64,000 nt of DNA from Gracilaria gracilis (lineage: Eukaryota > Rhodophyta > Florideophyceae > Gracilariales > Gracilariaceae): contig JARGSG010000195.1 of assembly GCA_030374805.1 (NCBI GenBank), forward strand, positions 248,001 to 312,000, written 5' to 3'. This document shows positions 1 through 12,462 of this stretch, in pieces (within the stretch, counting starts at the first letter, position 1; each line of letters begins with the position of its first letter). A program made the position numbers and the translations under genes. The notes beneath the pieces are model-generated. The model ran no database searches and was not told the DNA's origin. It saw nothing but the letters and a program-made list of their open reading frames with translations.

Positions 1-913
1 AGGCCGCGATAGTTGCAGACCATGCGTAATTGTCCCGATCTCTTGCGGAAAATACGGGGGCTCCGAACGGCGAGGATGACCCCCAAATGAGTCCTTTCCT
101 GAGGAGCTCTTCCAAAGTGTTGTGGAGCATATTCCGATTATCGTTAGAGGGCCGAATGACAGGACGAACGGGCGGCGGTTGGTCTTGTAGGGGCTTGATT
201 TCGAAATCTCGTTCGCGTTGCGGTGGCAGCTCAGAGGAAAGTTCTTCCTTGAAGACATCCGCTAGTTCTTCGACAATATGTGCAAGCTCGGTGTGGCATT
301 CGACGGATGAAAAAGGTTGTAGTCGCAGGGCGTACAGTTCGCAGCCGCGCCGCTTCAAAAGGCGAGAAAGGCGTTTGATTGTAATCGTGGGCACGGTAAG
401 CTTTTTGAGGTTCTTCATGCTGGAGAGCTGGCAGCGTGGTAGCAGTTTCATAACGGAACCATCTGCGCGCTTGATGGTTAGGCTATACACCTTCCAGTCG
501 ATGTCAGCACAGACCTCACGAAGCCATTGGCAACTGACGGTTTTCAGGGGAAGTCCGGTGTCGTAATCGTTCATGTCTATAACGTAGACCGGTATAGGTA
601 CCGAACGATTGTAAATGGAAACAGATGCCTCCGCTTGGTGGAGGATGGGAACGGTGATGTGGTTGCCAAGTTCGGTAGAAGGGAAGTCGGATGGTTCGAG
701 ACGGAAGTTGCATTCATGTATGGAACGGTGCGAAATAAAGACGTGCGAAGCTCCAGGATCCAAGTGGAAGGAAACTGGGTTTCCATTGAGCGAAGCTGAA
801 TAAACCATCTCCCTGACGGGAGCAGCGTCAACGGCAGAAAGCTGAAGAGCCGATAGAACGGTGTTGAAGGCCGCACCAATGTGCCGCGAGGCTAGTTTTT
901 CGCGTTCTTCCAT
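1..913 (-). pseudogene. pol: gypsy protease and N-terminal reverse transcriptase (partial)
   Basis: Read on the minus strand from an ATG at 913, this frame is open to about position 30. The retropepsin active site reads LDPGASHVFIS at about 735-764; the usual family form is D-S/T-G-A. About 150 codons later comes the RT N-terminus, with FKEELSSELPP followed by a KPLQDQPPPVRP stretch and then LRKGLIWGSSSPFGAPV. The conserved LRMVCNYRG box near 1-40 is in another frame, so one frameshift lies just before it. The YxDD catalytic motif, RNase H and integrase would be beyond the edge. The protease and RT would process and copy the element's RNA in virus-like particles. Apart from the shift this is well preserved. 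Confidence 0.85.
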
Positions 914-949
914 GGATTCTGTGGTAAAGCACTGGCCATGGTAGCACAA

Positions 950-2205
950 AAGTAGAGTCAAACATCACTCCAGGGGCCTTTTTCTCACTTCGTACAGCGC
1001 TCATAGAAACGATACATGCTGTTTGCCAGAGAATTTCGAATGTCTGCAGGGCCCCAACAGTCGACAGAAAGATCCTTGCAAATGAGAGAAGGATTGGTTG
1101 ACTTGTTTGATCCCGGCTTCGTAGAGCGATCCTTTTCTTCGTAGTTCCAAGACTTCGACATAGAACAGGCCTGGGAGTCATTCCATTTCTCAGAAATGTA
1201 GACTGCGTACACAAAGTTGTACACTTCAGCCATGTTCGTTGGGTGACCGTCCGAGAAACTTTCGGACAGCTTTTTTTGAATAGAACGGAGACACTGAGCT
1301 CGAAGAAGGTAAATGCTTCTGTATCGGGGGTGCCATAGATGTCTACCAACTCGCAGAACTTGTTGATATGGTTTTCGAGGGTCTCCCCATGGAACCGCAG
1401 GTGGATCAGGTTGACTCGCACTGTAGCTTCTTCGTTAGTCGGGACAAATTCGCTCATTATTTCGTCCTGGAGATCATGTATGGAGAATAAGAACTTTGCC
1501 TCGCTTACCATTCTGAAATATCAAGTGTCTGCGTTGTCTCTGAGAAGGCATGTAGACAGTCACACTGATTCACCGTCAACAACTATAGGACAAAGACTGG
1601 TGACCTTCCGTATGCTAGATATGAAGGAGAGGGCCTTGATTGAAATTATTTCGTTGTCCCTACCATGAAAGGTGGAGAAGTTTGAAAACTTCAGAACTTG
1701 TAGGAATGTCGTTGCCAGACCAGAACGTCTGGTCTCTGGCGCAATTTGGGGGTTCGAATGGGGTCTGGGTGGCAGAGTAGAGGCAGACAGAGTCCTTGGG
1801 AGAGGGTTGAGACGATCCTTGATATTGTGTACCTGAGTGACGACCATCTTCATCGTTTGTTGCTCTTGCTGTATCAACGACGTAAGCTGTGCGGAAAAAT
1901 GATCTGATGACGTTTGGTCAAAATAGAGCTGGGCGTGGGCCATGTTGCCGGCGGGAAACTTTGGGAGTCAATTCAACACTGGCTGAAGTTTGACGAACAG
2001 ATGTGGTGTTGGAGGAAACTAGTTCGACAGTCTCTGTGGGGTTGGAAGGAACTGTATGGACAGTATTTAAGGGCTTCTGATGCACTACTTGTTCTTCCTG
2101 AGAAGAAACCGAGAGAGAAACGGTGTTGTGCGAGGATCTCGATTGGGGAGAAGGCGTGAGTGTGGCGATGCGCTTTCCTAGTTTTGATTGACCAGCCAGC
2201 GACAT
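950..2205 (-). pseudogene. gag: gypsy gag, frameshifted
   Basis: The minus strand shows a retrotransposon gag in several frames. A Ser/Thr-rich N-terminus starts at about 2205 (MSLAGQSKLGKR). A coiled stretch (QLTSLIQQEQQTMKMVV) follows near 1880. A capsid segment has NFSTFHGRDN near 1670, and a second capsid segment has SEFVPTNEE and YGTPDTEAFTFFEL at about 1320-1460. These match the usual order of gypsy capsid helices. Downstream of about 1250 the frame breaks up, and no clean CCHC zinc knuckle can be read. Gag would form the particle shell. At least two frameshifts make it a pseudogene. Confidence 0.75.
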
Positions 2206-3386
2206 GGCGAGAGCGATACGGCAAAAACCTGTGTTCAAGCGGTGAGCAACCAGATGCAATGCTACCAAATGTAATACAGAGAAGATGATCGGGCGTGGTG
2301 GTCGTCTGCCTTTCGAGAGAAGGGCAAATCAACCTTACCTCTTTACTTCTACTGCTGATTGAGACTGGCTTGTAGCTGGGGTCATATCTAACAGCGGCGA
2401 ACAGCAAGCTTAAGTTCTGACGTAAAGTCACCGATGTGACTACAAGCAAGAAGGCGGCTTGTGCCGGCTTGAAGTTGTATTCTTCTATTACAATAGAAAA
2501 AAACTACACAAAGTGGTAGAAGCATACCTGTACGTGGTTAGGAAAATGTTTTTACCCTCACTTGTGAAAGCTGAGTATTCAGTACCGGACAGTAGCAAAG
2601 TTCATGAATTTATCAAAGACTTGGGAAAGTCTTCTAAAAAATTTGGCACTCTAAGATAGTAGTTGGTGCACTTAATGAAATATATTGATATTTTTTTGCT
2701 GTATCTTACTTTGTAGTAAATCTACAAGTGTGTTACATCAAACAGTATTGCACCTCTTGTCGGATTACTAATATATAGGTTTGAAATAAAAATTTTGCAA
2801 CCACACTACATTAAGTACTGGACAAATGTGCCTCAAAAAATATGAAAACACTGCAAAAGCACTCAGTCGCATCTGAGGACACAAAAAAATTTAAAAAGTT
2901 GCAAAAACACCACAAACTGTAAAGGAGAAATTTCTAAGTCCATTTACACATCTTTAGAATCACGATGGATACATATATTAGTGATTTACAAAATAGAGTG
3001 AATGTCTTAGGACAAAAGCTGACCCAAGTAATGCAACTCAATAACCACCCAACAAATGTGGTAAGCAATCATGGAAACCATAGCAATTTACTGAAACCTG
3101 GGAAACGAGAAAATTAGTAAGGCAAATATGCCAGACCATTTCTACAATATATAGAAAACATATCTGCAAAGATCCACTCACCCGTTTTAAGAGACAAAGA
3201 GAAACTGTATGCCTTAAGCTTTGTGGCTGATCCTGCAAAAGAATGCTGAGAAATGGTAGATATGAATAACGCTACAGAAGTGAATACGAAGAAGGACTCA
3301 AAAAAGCTTGTTAAAATATTTTGAACCAGCAAGCCGAAAATTAAATGCACTTAAAATGCTTTCATAACTGAAACAAGGTGAAAGAC
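2206..3386. other. AT-rich stretch without a recognised gene
   Basis: This is AT-rich sequence between element F and a hairpin. Short open frames exist, such as 66 codons at 2459-2659, but none resembles a known domain. The 5' LTR of element F should lie here if it survives, but no second LTR copy is in the window to define it. Confidence 0.5.
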
Positions 3387-3432
3387 TTATTCTATTACGA
3401 AACTACATCTTTGTAGTTTCATAATAGAATAA
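3387..3432. repeat. perfect-arm hairpin, 21-bp stem
   Basis: The arms at 3387-3407 and 3412-3432 are reverse complements with a single mismatch, around a 4-base loop. The stem is AT-rich. It stands alone between the two gypsy remnants and may be a tiny MITE core or the tip of a foldback. No terminal repeats or target duplication could be assigned. Confidence 0.8.
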
Positions 3433-4085
3433 CGAGTTCACCAACCTGCTATTACTGTAATGCAACTTCCCTGACGGTTATTTTTCCTACTTGGTTGTTT
3501 TAGCGCTTGCGTGCTAGAGCACTTGCTATCGTAGCTTCCGGCTGGTTAAGCAACCATCCTCCTATACATCGTGTGGAATCTGTACACCTGCACTCGCTCT
3601 GCATCCCCAATATGGAATTGAGTATTATAAGTGTTGCACGGTTGGAAGAGACGAGTAGGATAGCATTGCTGTTAATTTAGGTATTTATTAGATAGTCTTT
3701 GCTTATTACTAGAGAGGTTACTGCACTATATAGTGACTCGGCACTTGGTATTCGCCACTCAGTAAAGTTCTGTCAACCAGGATTGGCTATAGACTTCTTC
3801 GCCTTCGGCGGTCATCTATTACTTCTAGGAGAGAGTCTTCGTTGCCTACGGGTCGTCAATTCTCCACACGTTCTCTAAAGAACCCTACTGTGGGAGGGAA
3901 TTTAGGGAGGAATTAGGGGGACAGTTTGTCGCGTTAGAACCTGTTCAGAGAATACCCCAGTGTTTACCGTTTTTTCCCTCGTTTTCTCTTTTTCTTCTCT
4001 TCATTCTCCATTCTAGCACATTCTCTTGTCCTTTCCCTCACTTCTCTGCACTCGTCCCTCTTTCGAGGATATATTAACCCACACA
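3433..4085 (+). repeat. probable LTR remnant of a plus-strand gypsy element
   Basis: This stretch ends in ACCCACACA, two bases before a primer-binding-site-like TGG sequence. A gypsy gag scrap follows 195 bp later. It contains TATA-like AT-rich patches and a pyrimidine-rich run (3970-4070), both usual in LTRs. The left edge is not defined because there is no second copy here to compare. Confidence 0.45.
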
Positions 4086-4087
4086 TG

Positions 4088-4105
4088 TGGTGCCCAAACG
4101 AATCT
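4088..4105 (+). other. primer-binding site of the gypsy remnant
   Basis: TGGTGCCCAAACGAATCT begins with TGG, the complement of a tRNA 3' CCA, and lies two bases after the presumed LTR end. This is the expected position and form for priming of minus-strand DNA synthesis. Which tRNA matches was not determined. Confidence 0.5.
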
Positions 4106-4279
4106 CTGCTCAACTCTCTATGCTGCGTCGTGACGGTTTGGCCCCTGTTTACATCCGACTTCGTCGTGCATTGCTAGAGAGGCTCTTTCTGCTAGCTGCT
4201 TTCCTAGAAAGGAAAATCTCGGACGTCTTCGTGGTGTTTTTTCTCGTCTGGCTTTGCATTATAATTACAAGCCCCAAAC

Positions 4280-4411
4280 ATGAGTATGGATGAACAGCTA
4301 TTTAAATATTCACAAGGTCTGCATCATAATATTCACATTGAACTCGAAAGAGCCGGAGTACGCAATGTGCATGAAGCAATGAACTTGGCAGAACGCATGG
4401 ACCATATATAA
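4280..4411 (+). pseudogene. gag: gypsy gag fragment
   Basis: This short frame reads MSMDEQLFKYSQGL, then GVRNVHEAMNLAERMD, before a stop. The second motif is the gag helix typical of gypsy elements (EAMxxAERxD). An Asn/Arg-rich tail with stops continues to about 4560. The N-terminal gag, expected between the primer-binding site and here, is largely missing, so this is an internally deleted remnant. The LTR of element A follows directly at about 4673. Confidence 0.65.
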
Positions 4412-4672
4412 AGAACCAATATGGGATTTCTAAAACAATGGAACTGCAATAGAAATAACAATAATTGAAACCGAAGAAATGACCCCGTTGCTATGGAAAT
4501 TGGCAATATAAATCGCTACCACGGCAAAAACAGGTTGAATAATGAAGAAAGATCCACACACCTCAGCGATGACTTATGTTTTGAAGGCCATCGTAAAGAA
4601 TATCGTCCTTGGATGCAAAAACGCTTTTGAGTGCATTCTCGTCTACTGAAAGACAACATATTTGGGAGTCAA

Positions 4673-5499
4673 TGTTACGGACATAGTTAATTTCCGCATG
4701 ATGCTTTCGTATAGCTATATGAGCTACACAGCTAATAGCGTGTTTCTTAGCTGAGGTAATTGCCACAGATGTAACCGTGAAATGAACGGTTCGAGGCTCC
4801 ACTTAGTGGGTAAGAGTAGCACACGTGTAGCATGGATATGAAGGAGGCAGTGCATCCAGCATTGCTGTATTTACTTAGATATTTTCTAGATTATTTTGCC
4901 TGGCGTACCCACTTTCAATGGTGTACCGAGGTCAGTACTTAGAAGGTTGAGCACTGCTCCACCAAGTGAATTGCGCCTTGCCAAGCCAGAAATTCTGGCC
5001 CTAACTATCATGCCTTTGCGAATTGTTCACCTCCAAGTGGAGTGATGACCATCTTGTTTACGTATAGTTACCCATCCTTGTGGCTCTAGAATAATTAGCA
5101 CTATTTGTGGATCTAGTTCCGATCTATTGTCGTATACTCGCCCGTCTATGGTGTTGTTCTGTTCTCTCTCTCTCTTTTATCCACTGCTGTGGTTCTGTTT
5201 CGCTTCTTTTTCTGGTTTCTGCTATTGTCCTATCTTCAGTGGCCCGTCTTCAGACAACTTGTCATCGGCGCTTCTCTCTCCCGAGGACCTGCCTCGTGAT
5301 TTTGAGAACTCGTGGATCTCCACCGACTACAGCTGCACCCCTTACACTCCGACGTTTGTCGTGACAGTTGATCTCGGATTTTTACCCGGCTTAGTTGTGT
5401 CATTTTCACGGTGCTCCGTTTGCTGTGCTACCTTTATGGGGGGAAGATTCCGAAAGTCTTTGTGTGTTGCCGCCTTTCCGCAAGGTGCGTTGCACCACA
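4673..5499 (+). repeat. 5' LTR of element A
   Basis: It starts TGTTACGGAC and ends CACCACA. It is a direct repeat of 14654-15477; for example GCATGATGCTTT here matches GCATCATGCTTT there, and ATCTAGTTCCGATCTATTG is identical in both. It would carry the promoter and polyadenylation signals of the element. Confidence 0.85.
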
Positions 5500-5501
5500 A
5501 G

Positions 5502-5519
5502 TGGTCTCCCGACTTAGAA
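5502..5519 (+). other. primer-binding site of element A
   Basis: TGGTCTCCCGACTTAGAA starts two bases after the LTR end. Seventeen of its 18 bases match the primer-binding site of element B at 21340, so both elements probably use the same tRNA primer. Confidence 0.7.
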
Positions 5520-6083
5520 ATGCCTGAGTTTCATCAGAAAATTCATTTATGATTCACTCGTTTCGATGTTGATTCTTTTGCCTTTGTCTCCATTTGAAAG
5601 TTCGTTATGAGTGCCAGCTCATTGGTTGTAGATTGATCCCGTTGTACTCTTGTTTTGGTCATGACGCTGTCAGATCGTCTGAGAACACGCAGTCAGACTA
5701 GAAGAACGGACCCTTCACTCCCGTGGTGGATCCCTACCCGTTCCCAGTTTCGTGAGAAAGGGATGCGGGCTACTGAAGCTCTACTGACGAGCACCCGAAT
5801 TTCGCCCACGCCGTTGCTTGAACTTCATCGAGGTGATACACTGGCTCCTGCCGTTGTTTTCCTGCTCTTTCATTTGGTGGAATGGACCCCACTGGCTCTG
5901 CCAGACAAGAGCCATCTTCGAGGTTGACTACTAACTACATTCCCACATTAACTGTGGAGGAGCAGCTCGGCTCTGTAGAGGCATAAGATAGAACTTCTCT
6001 GAAGGACGGGCACGTTTGAAAATTGTATCAAACGGATGCAGCTTTCGCTCCTTAATTAACTGATTTCAGGTGCTGATCCCATC

Positions 6084-7223
6084 TTGGTGTTGGATTTTCT
6101 ATCACTCTTTGTAGCGGAAGTTGACATCCTTGGGATGAACGAAGAACAGGCGTTTGTCGCACTGCCCTATTTTCTACCTGGACTATCTAAATATCATTAC
6201 AACTCTGTAAGAAGTTCGTGTCGTGCATCTGAAGGAGGGACTATCTGTTGGCACGAAGCAGTTCAGTACCTACTGAGGTTTTATACTACTGTGATCGCAA
6301 TGAAGTCGATAATTCTCGCTCTGAGAGACACAAAAAAACGCCCCGGCGAAACGGAAACCGACTACTAGGTGCACCGAACAAGGAATTCCACCGCTGTCGC
6401 AATGTTTATTCTGCTCACGAGCGTTGAAAGATGTTCGTTGATACACTAGAACCGACTCTATGGACCATAGAGGCCCGTCGCTGTGAAGAGAACCGGAAGA
6501 TTACGTACTTCGAGCTGGTGCACTATTCACACGCCGAAGGCAGTGCGTTTCGCGGACGAGTCCTGGGAAGCCAGTTGAAGTTCACTAAAACGGTGATGTT
6601 GGAAGCAGAAACCGTCTTCGTCAATACTGGCTGACAAGCACTCCAATAGGGAGCATGATCAAGTGCACTTTGCCAGTAACGACGTGCTTTCAATTCCGAC
6701 AACGGGGCTTTCTCCAGCCACAGATGCCTCGTTTCAGACGGCTCCGGTCGATACCTTGCTGCATGCAGATTCGAACCGATTTCGACCACCTCGACTGTCA
6801 TTTGAGAACGGCGGAACCCGGACCTTATGGCCTGGATGGCAAGCTTCCCGCCCAGCGGTGCGATTATCGAATGCTCGGAACGTCACTGCCATCATTAAAT
6901 TGATGTGTGACCTCTGCTTTACGCGATGGCATACTTCATTCGAATGGACCATGCGTGAATGGGCTAAATTAATTGCTTACTACGAATCCCTTTCACCTGC
7001 GGAGAAGGCTTCTGTTCCGATGCCATCGTACATCCGCGCAAAGATGGAAATTCCAGACACAATTGGGGTTCCGATTGCCCAGAACATGGTGATAACTCGC
7101 TTTCGTCGCCTATTGGAGGGAAGTTCAACGGCTATGGCAAATTTTTCTAATACTGGTGCCCAGGCGGCCATGGTTCAGAACACTGAGCACAAGCCTCAGG
7201 CGGAACGTGCTCGAAGAAAATAA
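6084..7223 (+). pseudogene. gag: gypsy gag of element A
   Basis: The capsid part (6084-6368) has FLSLFVAEVDILGMNEEQAF and then WHEAVQYLLRFY, a gypsy gag signature. After one shift, ITYFELVHYSHAEGSAFRGR (6500-6560) continues the capsid C-terminal domain. After another, 6663-7223 carries a degenerate zinc knuckle, CDLCFTRWHTSFEW near 6907-6950. In it the last cysteine of the usual C-x2-C-x4-H-x4-C is tryptophan, so zinc and RNA binding would be lost. A charged tail follows. Gag would package the element RNA. Two frameshifts and stops make this a pseudogene. Confidence 0.78.
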
Positions 7224-8519
7224 CTTTGGGAGTCTCCCCTTTTTGGAGAGGCGCCCTCAGAGTTGAAGCTCAAGGCGCCCGAGGCATCCCTGCCTCGCTC
7301 CCAAGTCCAGATCCTGTCGAAGAAATAGGCCCTCGAAAATGTGAAGTTAGAGCACCTTCGTGTTCTTCTTCGACCGTAGATACGGGTAAGAAACAACCGG
7401 TTCCCAGATAGAGTTATGCTTATGGCCAAGCGCAGTTATAAGCTTTAGGGCGAAATTGGCCTCTCACTCCACTTTATGGAGCGATATCTCACTGTCTTAG
7501 ATACAGAGGAAGGTCCGAACTTCATCTTTGAGATAGCTTTTTCCCACGCTTAGTGGTCACACATTCGCAACGGCGACATTTCTGACGTCACTGACGCGAA
7601 TATAAACCCATTGTCTGTTGTTGGTTACGTCAAGTTGGTAATCTGCTTAGGTTCTTGCGTTTTGAAGTTCGACTTTGTCTTTTGTCGGTCTCTGGCCGCC
7701 CCAGTCATTTTGCGTTGTGACATCTGTGACCGCTTTTTCGATGCCATTAGGCCCCACCAGAGGCATTTCGAGAGGGAAGATGGTTCGTCCGTTCCGATTG
7801 TTCGTCGTACTTTATGGCATGCTTCCAAGGAGCATGTAACTTTGCCTTCGGTGCACGCAGCACCACCGAGTTCTCAGAAATCTACGAATCTTATTGTAGC
7901 CTCTGTAACAGGCGTGACTCCCGAGTTTCAAGTCTGGATACCTTTGCATTCTCGTCAACACAGCTTATGAACCGTCCAGCCATTTCTGTCGTTGTATGCA
8001 ATATACACTGTCGCCACTGCCAATGCTGTCGCGCAAGGGGAATCGAATAATCCGGCGAAACAACCCAGTATCTGGTGAAAAACCGAGCGATTGTCCCGGT
8101 TATGCCGCATCCAACTCTGTTGGTACTTACAAGGAAAATTCTGCCGATGTGCTCGGTATAGGGCACTCTAAGGAGGTGGAGGAGTCCCTATCTCAAACGC
8201 TTCCATCGTCGATTCCCTCGTGTTAGTCACATTTTTATATAGAGAAGCTTCGAACAACCCCGTTACAACGAGTTAAGATCAATTGGAACCAGTGAAATAT
8301 TTGGAATAACGCGATCTCGGACATATTCCGGCGACATACCGCGAAAAACTGCGTAATTTGCTTCTTGAATTCACCACAATATAGGGTGGTTCTCTCGGAG
8401 AGACAAATACCACGGAACACCGGATTGATTTCCTTCCGAATACTTGGCCAGTAGCCCGACCTCCTCATAGGACAGTGGCAAAGACCGGAGAAGAAGAGCA
8501 ACTTCAAGTTAACAAGATG
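7224..8519 (+). other. gag-pol linker of element A; protease not recognisable
   Basis: In a gypsy element this interval should hold the aspartic protease and the RT N-terminus. Short open pieces exist on both strands, but I see no D-S/T-G-A motif. A CDICDRFF peptide near 7715 looks like half a zinc finger but lacks the histidine partner spacing. The region is either strongly decayed or partly replaced. Confidence 0.4.
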
Positions 8520-9715
8520 CTTCATGCAGGAGTTATTGTAACGGCACATTCGCCGTGGCACCACCACTGATATTGGCTCCAAAACCGGATGGTTCGTGGT
8601 GCTTTTGCTTCGATTACCGTCCAAAAGCTGTTACCGTCAAGGAAGAGTACCGGAGTCCACATACGGATGAATAAATCGATTCTCTCGAAAATGGTATCGT
8701 ATTCACGGAATTGGCTGCTAATTGGAGATTCTAGAGGTGACATTGAGGAAGCAGGTTCAGGACAAGGCAGCGCTTGTCTGCCATTCTGGCCTCTACCGTT
8801 TCAAACCGATCTCCTATTTCTAACCAATACCCCCGCTACTTTTCAGCGTGCTATTGATACCCTATTTACCCGCTTCAAGTAGCGTACTTGTCTCGTCTAC
8901 CTTGACGACATCATAGTCTTCCCAAATAATCTGGATAATCACCTCACAACTTGAGAGACATAATGGACACGTTGCGGGATCCTGGAGTGACACTCAAGCC
9001 AAAAAAATGGTAATTCTTTACGAATAACATCTAGTATGGTCACATAATCCGTCGAGGACGTGTCATGATCAAGACGGCTCGTGTTCAGTCGCTGAAAGAG
9101 GCCATGGAACCGAATAACCAGACTTAATTGAGATCCTTTCTAGGATGGGTCAACGTCTATAGACTGTTCATTCCCAACATCTCGAGCATCGCGGTACCTC
9201 TCAACGCGTTTCTGCGGAAATGTCAACCGCCTAAGCTGAATTCATTCACGGCTTCTCAGAATGAAGCCTTTAACTCTCTCAAAAAGGCTGTAGCCACGAC
9301 GCCAGCATTGTGACTAACGAAACCGGGACTTTCATATGCCGTGACACGGATTTTAATGACTACCAGGTAGGCTGTGCTTTGTTCAAGACCACCTCAGAGG
9401 GTGAACGCAAGCCAATCCAATTTTGGTCCCGTTTTTTGAACCTGCATGCAAAAAACTACTCTGTCTCGGAGATGCAATGTCTTGCCGTAGTGTGAGCCGT
9501 ATTTACAGAACTTCCCTACCTCATGGGTACTCATTTTACCGTTCAAAAAGATCAATCATCATTAAGAAGGCTGCTCTCCATCTCGAAGCCTTCTGGTCGC
9601 TTAATTCAATGGAGGCGGCGTCTTGCAGAGTTCAAATTAAACGTCACATACAAAGGGGACGCCAATAATACACAAGCCGACACCCTTTCTCGCATACGCA
9701 CTGCAGGAAAGCCTT
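8520..9715 (+). pseudogene. pol: reverse transcriptase and RNase H of element A
   Basis: RT pieces in changing frames read HAGVIVTAHSPW (8526), LAPKPDGSWCFCFDYRP (8578), ENGIVFTELAANWRF (8690), TPATFQRAIDTLF (8830) and the catalytic LVYLDDIIVF (8890-8920). The connection domain has FLGWVNVYRLFIPNIS (9139). RNase H pieces read QFWSRFLNLHAKNYSVSEMQ (9419-9480) and, at the end, NTQADTLSRI (9664-9700), the usual ADxLSR close. At least six frame changes or stops make this a dead enzyme. It would have copied the element RNA and removed the RNA strand. Confidence 0.88.
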
Positions 9716-11310
9716 AATCTTCGATGAAGAAGAAATTCCTTGCGTTGCAGTCGGTCACCACACAATATGTAAACTTGATAAGGTAGAAGAGGAATGGCCA
9801 GATGAAATGGATTTTGACAAGGAACTGGTTAATCTTCTCGTTGTTGGCGAAAGAGGGAACTCTCTACCAGGGAACTATGTACCCGTCACTACGGAGGAGA
9901 GGGTTAGGGAACAATTCGGAGATCTCTACTACACGAACATTCGGGCGCAACTAAATGGAGGAGGTGACCCCCCTTCCGAGTTAATTGTATAAAATATCTT
10001 GTTTGCAGGGTAACTGGAAACCCACAAATAGCGGGGCCACACGCCCTGCAATCTCGTGTGTTACACTTATCACATTATGCTAAATTTAGTTACCTCGTCG
10101 GAGGACGAAAACTGTACCTTAAATTGCGAATGAAATTATAATGGCCAGAAATGGCTGTAGATTGCTACGCTACTGCGTGGTTCTGACCGGATTGTGCTCG
10201 GAATAGCGTCAAATTCAGCCACCACGCGAAGAATTGGAAGCTCTTCCCGGCAAGGGTGGCCCTGTAATTCAAAGCACTCGATATTCTGGGATCGTTTATC
10301 GCTACTAAGCGGCTTAAAAAATTTCTACTCGTGATCACAAATCGTTTTTCGAAGCTCTTTCGAACCGTATCGCTACGTAGAATCACGTCGTTGACCGTTG
10401 CGCAAGCATTCACTACCCATTGAGCATAAGTAAACTTTCCACCGGTGTAGCAACTCTCCGATAACCGGAAAAAGTTTGCTTCCCGGTTCTTTGGGGATCC
10501 TCCAAGAATCGAGGATCCGGATGTAGGCATAATTATGGGTGTCAAGGATCTCTTCATGAAAACCTACCACCCCAGTGTAATGGGCATGCTGAACAGTCTA
10601 ACCGGACGCTGCTAGCAGCACTCCATTCATACGTAGCCGAGCACCTCACCACAGGGAACCTGTTCACCGATGCGCTGAAATTTGCGTACAACATTCAGAT
10701 ACAACGTACTACGGAATTGAATCTATTTGAACTGTTTTTGTCATGCACCCCATCACCCGTGGCGCTGAAAAAACAGCCAATGATAAATCATTTTCCTTCA
10801 ACGAATCAGTGCAGGTAGACCTGGGAAACATGGCTTACCAAGCTGGTCCCTGTCGCACAACGGTCAATGGCCCCGTCAAAAGCCACATATAAGCAGGATT
10901 TCGACATTCGAGCTCCTCGACGACCGCCCATTCTTAAGGAATAAGACTATTTGTTCATCCGTATGAAGTATTGGAACCCAGGCGATGAAAAACGCGATAA
11001 CCTCTCACCCGTCTCAGAAGGTCCATTAAAAGCAGTTGCTGTGGAGTGCGACACTGTGAGATGGGTCAGGAACATGAATGAATCTACGACGGTCGCGACG
11101 GTTTTGCAACCACGCCTGCTCAAAACGACACATCAAGTAAACACAATACATGGGAAGTGGATACAAACGCAACGGACAAACTGGACGCACCCCATAGACC
11201 GCTCTAAGGAGTTACCAAACCCAAAAGGGAACTTTCTGATCTATCGATGTTATCGGACTCTACGCGCTCTGGTGCTTCGCTTTCTTAAACTAAGAAACCA
11301 GGCGTAATTA
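9716..11310 (+). pseudogene. pol: integrase region of element A
   Basis: Right after RNase H comes an acidic linker (9730-9985). After it the sequence can only be followed in short pieces: SVQVDLGNMAYQAGPCRTTV near 10810-10870, which looks like the integrase C-terminal beta barrel region, and a Ser/Thr-rich tail. The catalytic D,D-35-E core is not readable with confidence. Its position between RNase H and a chromodomain makes integrase the only sensible assignment, but sequence support is thin. Confidence 0.5.
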
Positions 11311-12462
11311 CTCGCCACCTTGGCGCACGGAGACTGACCTCCTATGTCGCCCTATCTAAGGAGGGGGGGACTCCCTAATCGCCATATTTCGGCGTTTTTG
11401 GGTGCTGAACACCGTGACGCACGGAAGAGAGACACCACCAATGCGCAACCCAAGCCCTCTCAGGAGCCCGATCTCACTTCAAAGTCACGTACTATCGACA
11501 CAGAAGCGGAATCATCACCAGAAATTACCACTGAGCGGGACAGTACCGAGAAGACGCAGAAGTTATTGGCGAGGCCGTTGTCTACAACGCATATCGAGCC
11601 TTAACTGAGTACGCCGCACGTAGAAGTGTAAACACTGCATAAGCGGCGTAGAGCTCGCACGCCCAAAACAAAGAAGAATCGTCGGAGACTTAGTCGCCCA
11701 GCACCTCCAAGACGAATTATACCGTAAACCTGTCGCCAAGTGTCCAGCTAAGAAGGGCCACCCGTATCACACGAACTAAAACTGTATAGGTAGAGCAGCT
11801 TAGTGAGCAAGTCACGTCGACAAGGCAACCTGACACATCCCGTGCACACGGAGGCGGGACACACCACGGCGCAGACCAATACCGCCCACCCGTTGACGAG
11901 GTCACCTGCCACCACAGCGGGGCTGGTTCAATCAGGGTTATCGTTGACGCAGGCGTCTTTGACGACACATAAAACCCCATCGAGACGGTCGCTGCCACGC
12001 TAACTTGCAGTAAGTCTACCTGGGACTCCCAGAAGAGAATGCAATTACTGAAACGAGGGAATGGGAACAGCGACACCGCGAGAGGCGTGACAATGGGCCC
12101 AAGTCTGGGAACACACCACAAAGACACCCTGCCACAAGCCATGGTGGGCAAAACTCGGTCTAACCGGAGCATTGACGCAGCGCCAACCACGGTGACGCAG
12201 CCGGAGAGCTCTCTGGAGAACTTTGTCATAATTACACAACGCAACGACTGGAATTCTTCCGACAAGAGTTCATAGTTTGCAACATCGTAGAGCACTCTCG
12301 TCCCCATTGGGGTACCTACAGTATCTCGTACGTTGGTACGGCTATGGACTCAGAGCTAACTCGAATGAGCCAAGGGAGTATCTTTCAGGGTCGAAAGTGG
12401 TGCACTACCATCGACGTAGTCTCACGGGTGTCCCTTCGAAAATTTTCAATGCCCGAGTGAGA
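11311..12462 (+). pseudogene. hydrophilic tail and chromodomain of element A
   Basis: The frame at 12277-12462 reads LQYLVRWYGYGLRANSNEP and then EYLSGSKVVHYHRRS. This has the chromodomain pattern YLVRWxGY..(D/N)xxEPxxxL...V..Y.RR. The Trp of the usual WEP is replaced, giving NEP, so one aromatic cage residue is missing. Between 11311 and 12276 there is only Ser/Thr/Arg-rich low-complexity coding sequence with stops. Chromodomains at the integrase C-terminus steer chromoviral elements to marked chromatin; that is known of the family and not shown here. Confidence 0.65.

Larger units (their letters stand above)
1..2205 (-). mobile_element. Ty3/gypsy element F, 5' half, cut by the window edge
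   Basis: On the minus strand, gag is followed by an aspartic protease and the start of reverse transcriptase, which runs off the left edge. This gag-PR-RT order is that of Ty3/gypsy elements. The gag needs at least two frameshifts, while the protease-RT part stays open for about 290 codons. No LTR or primer-binding site could be fixed upstream of gag, so the right limit given is the likely gag start. It is a separate copy from the other gypsy elements in the window. Confidence 0.85.

Noticed and set aside
7700-7760. CDICDRFF peptide as a zinc finger
   Set aside because: The spacing to following histidines does not fit C2H2 or CCHC, and it lies in a decayed stretch of element A.
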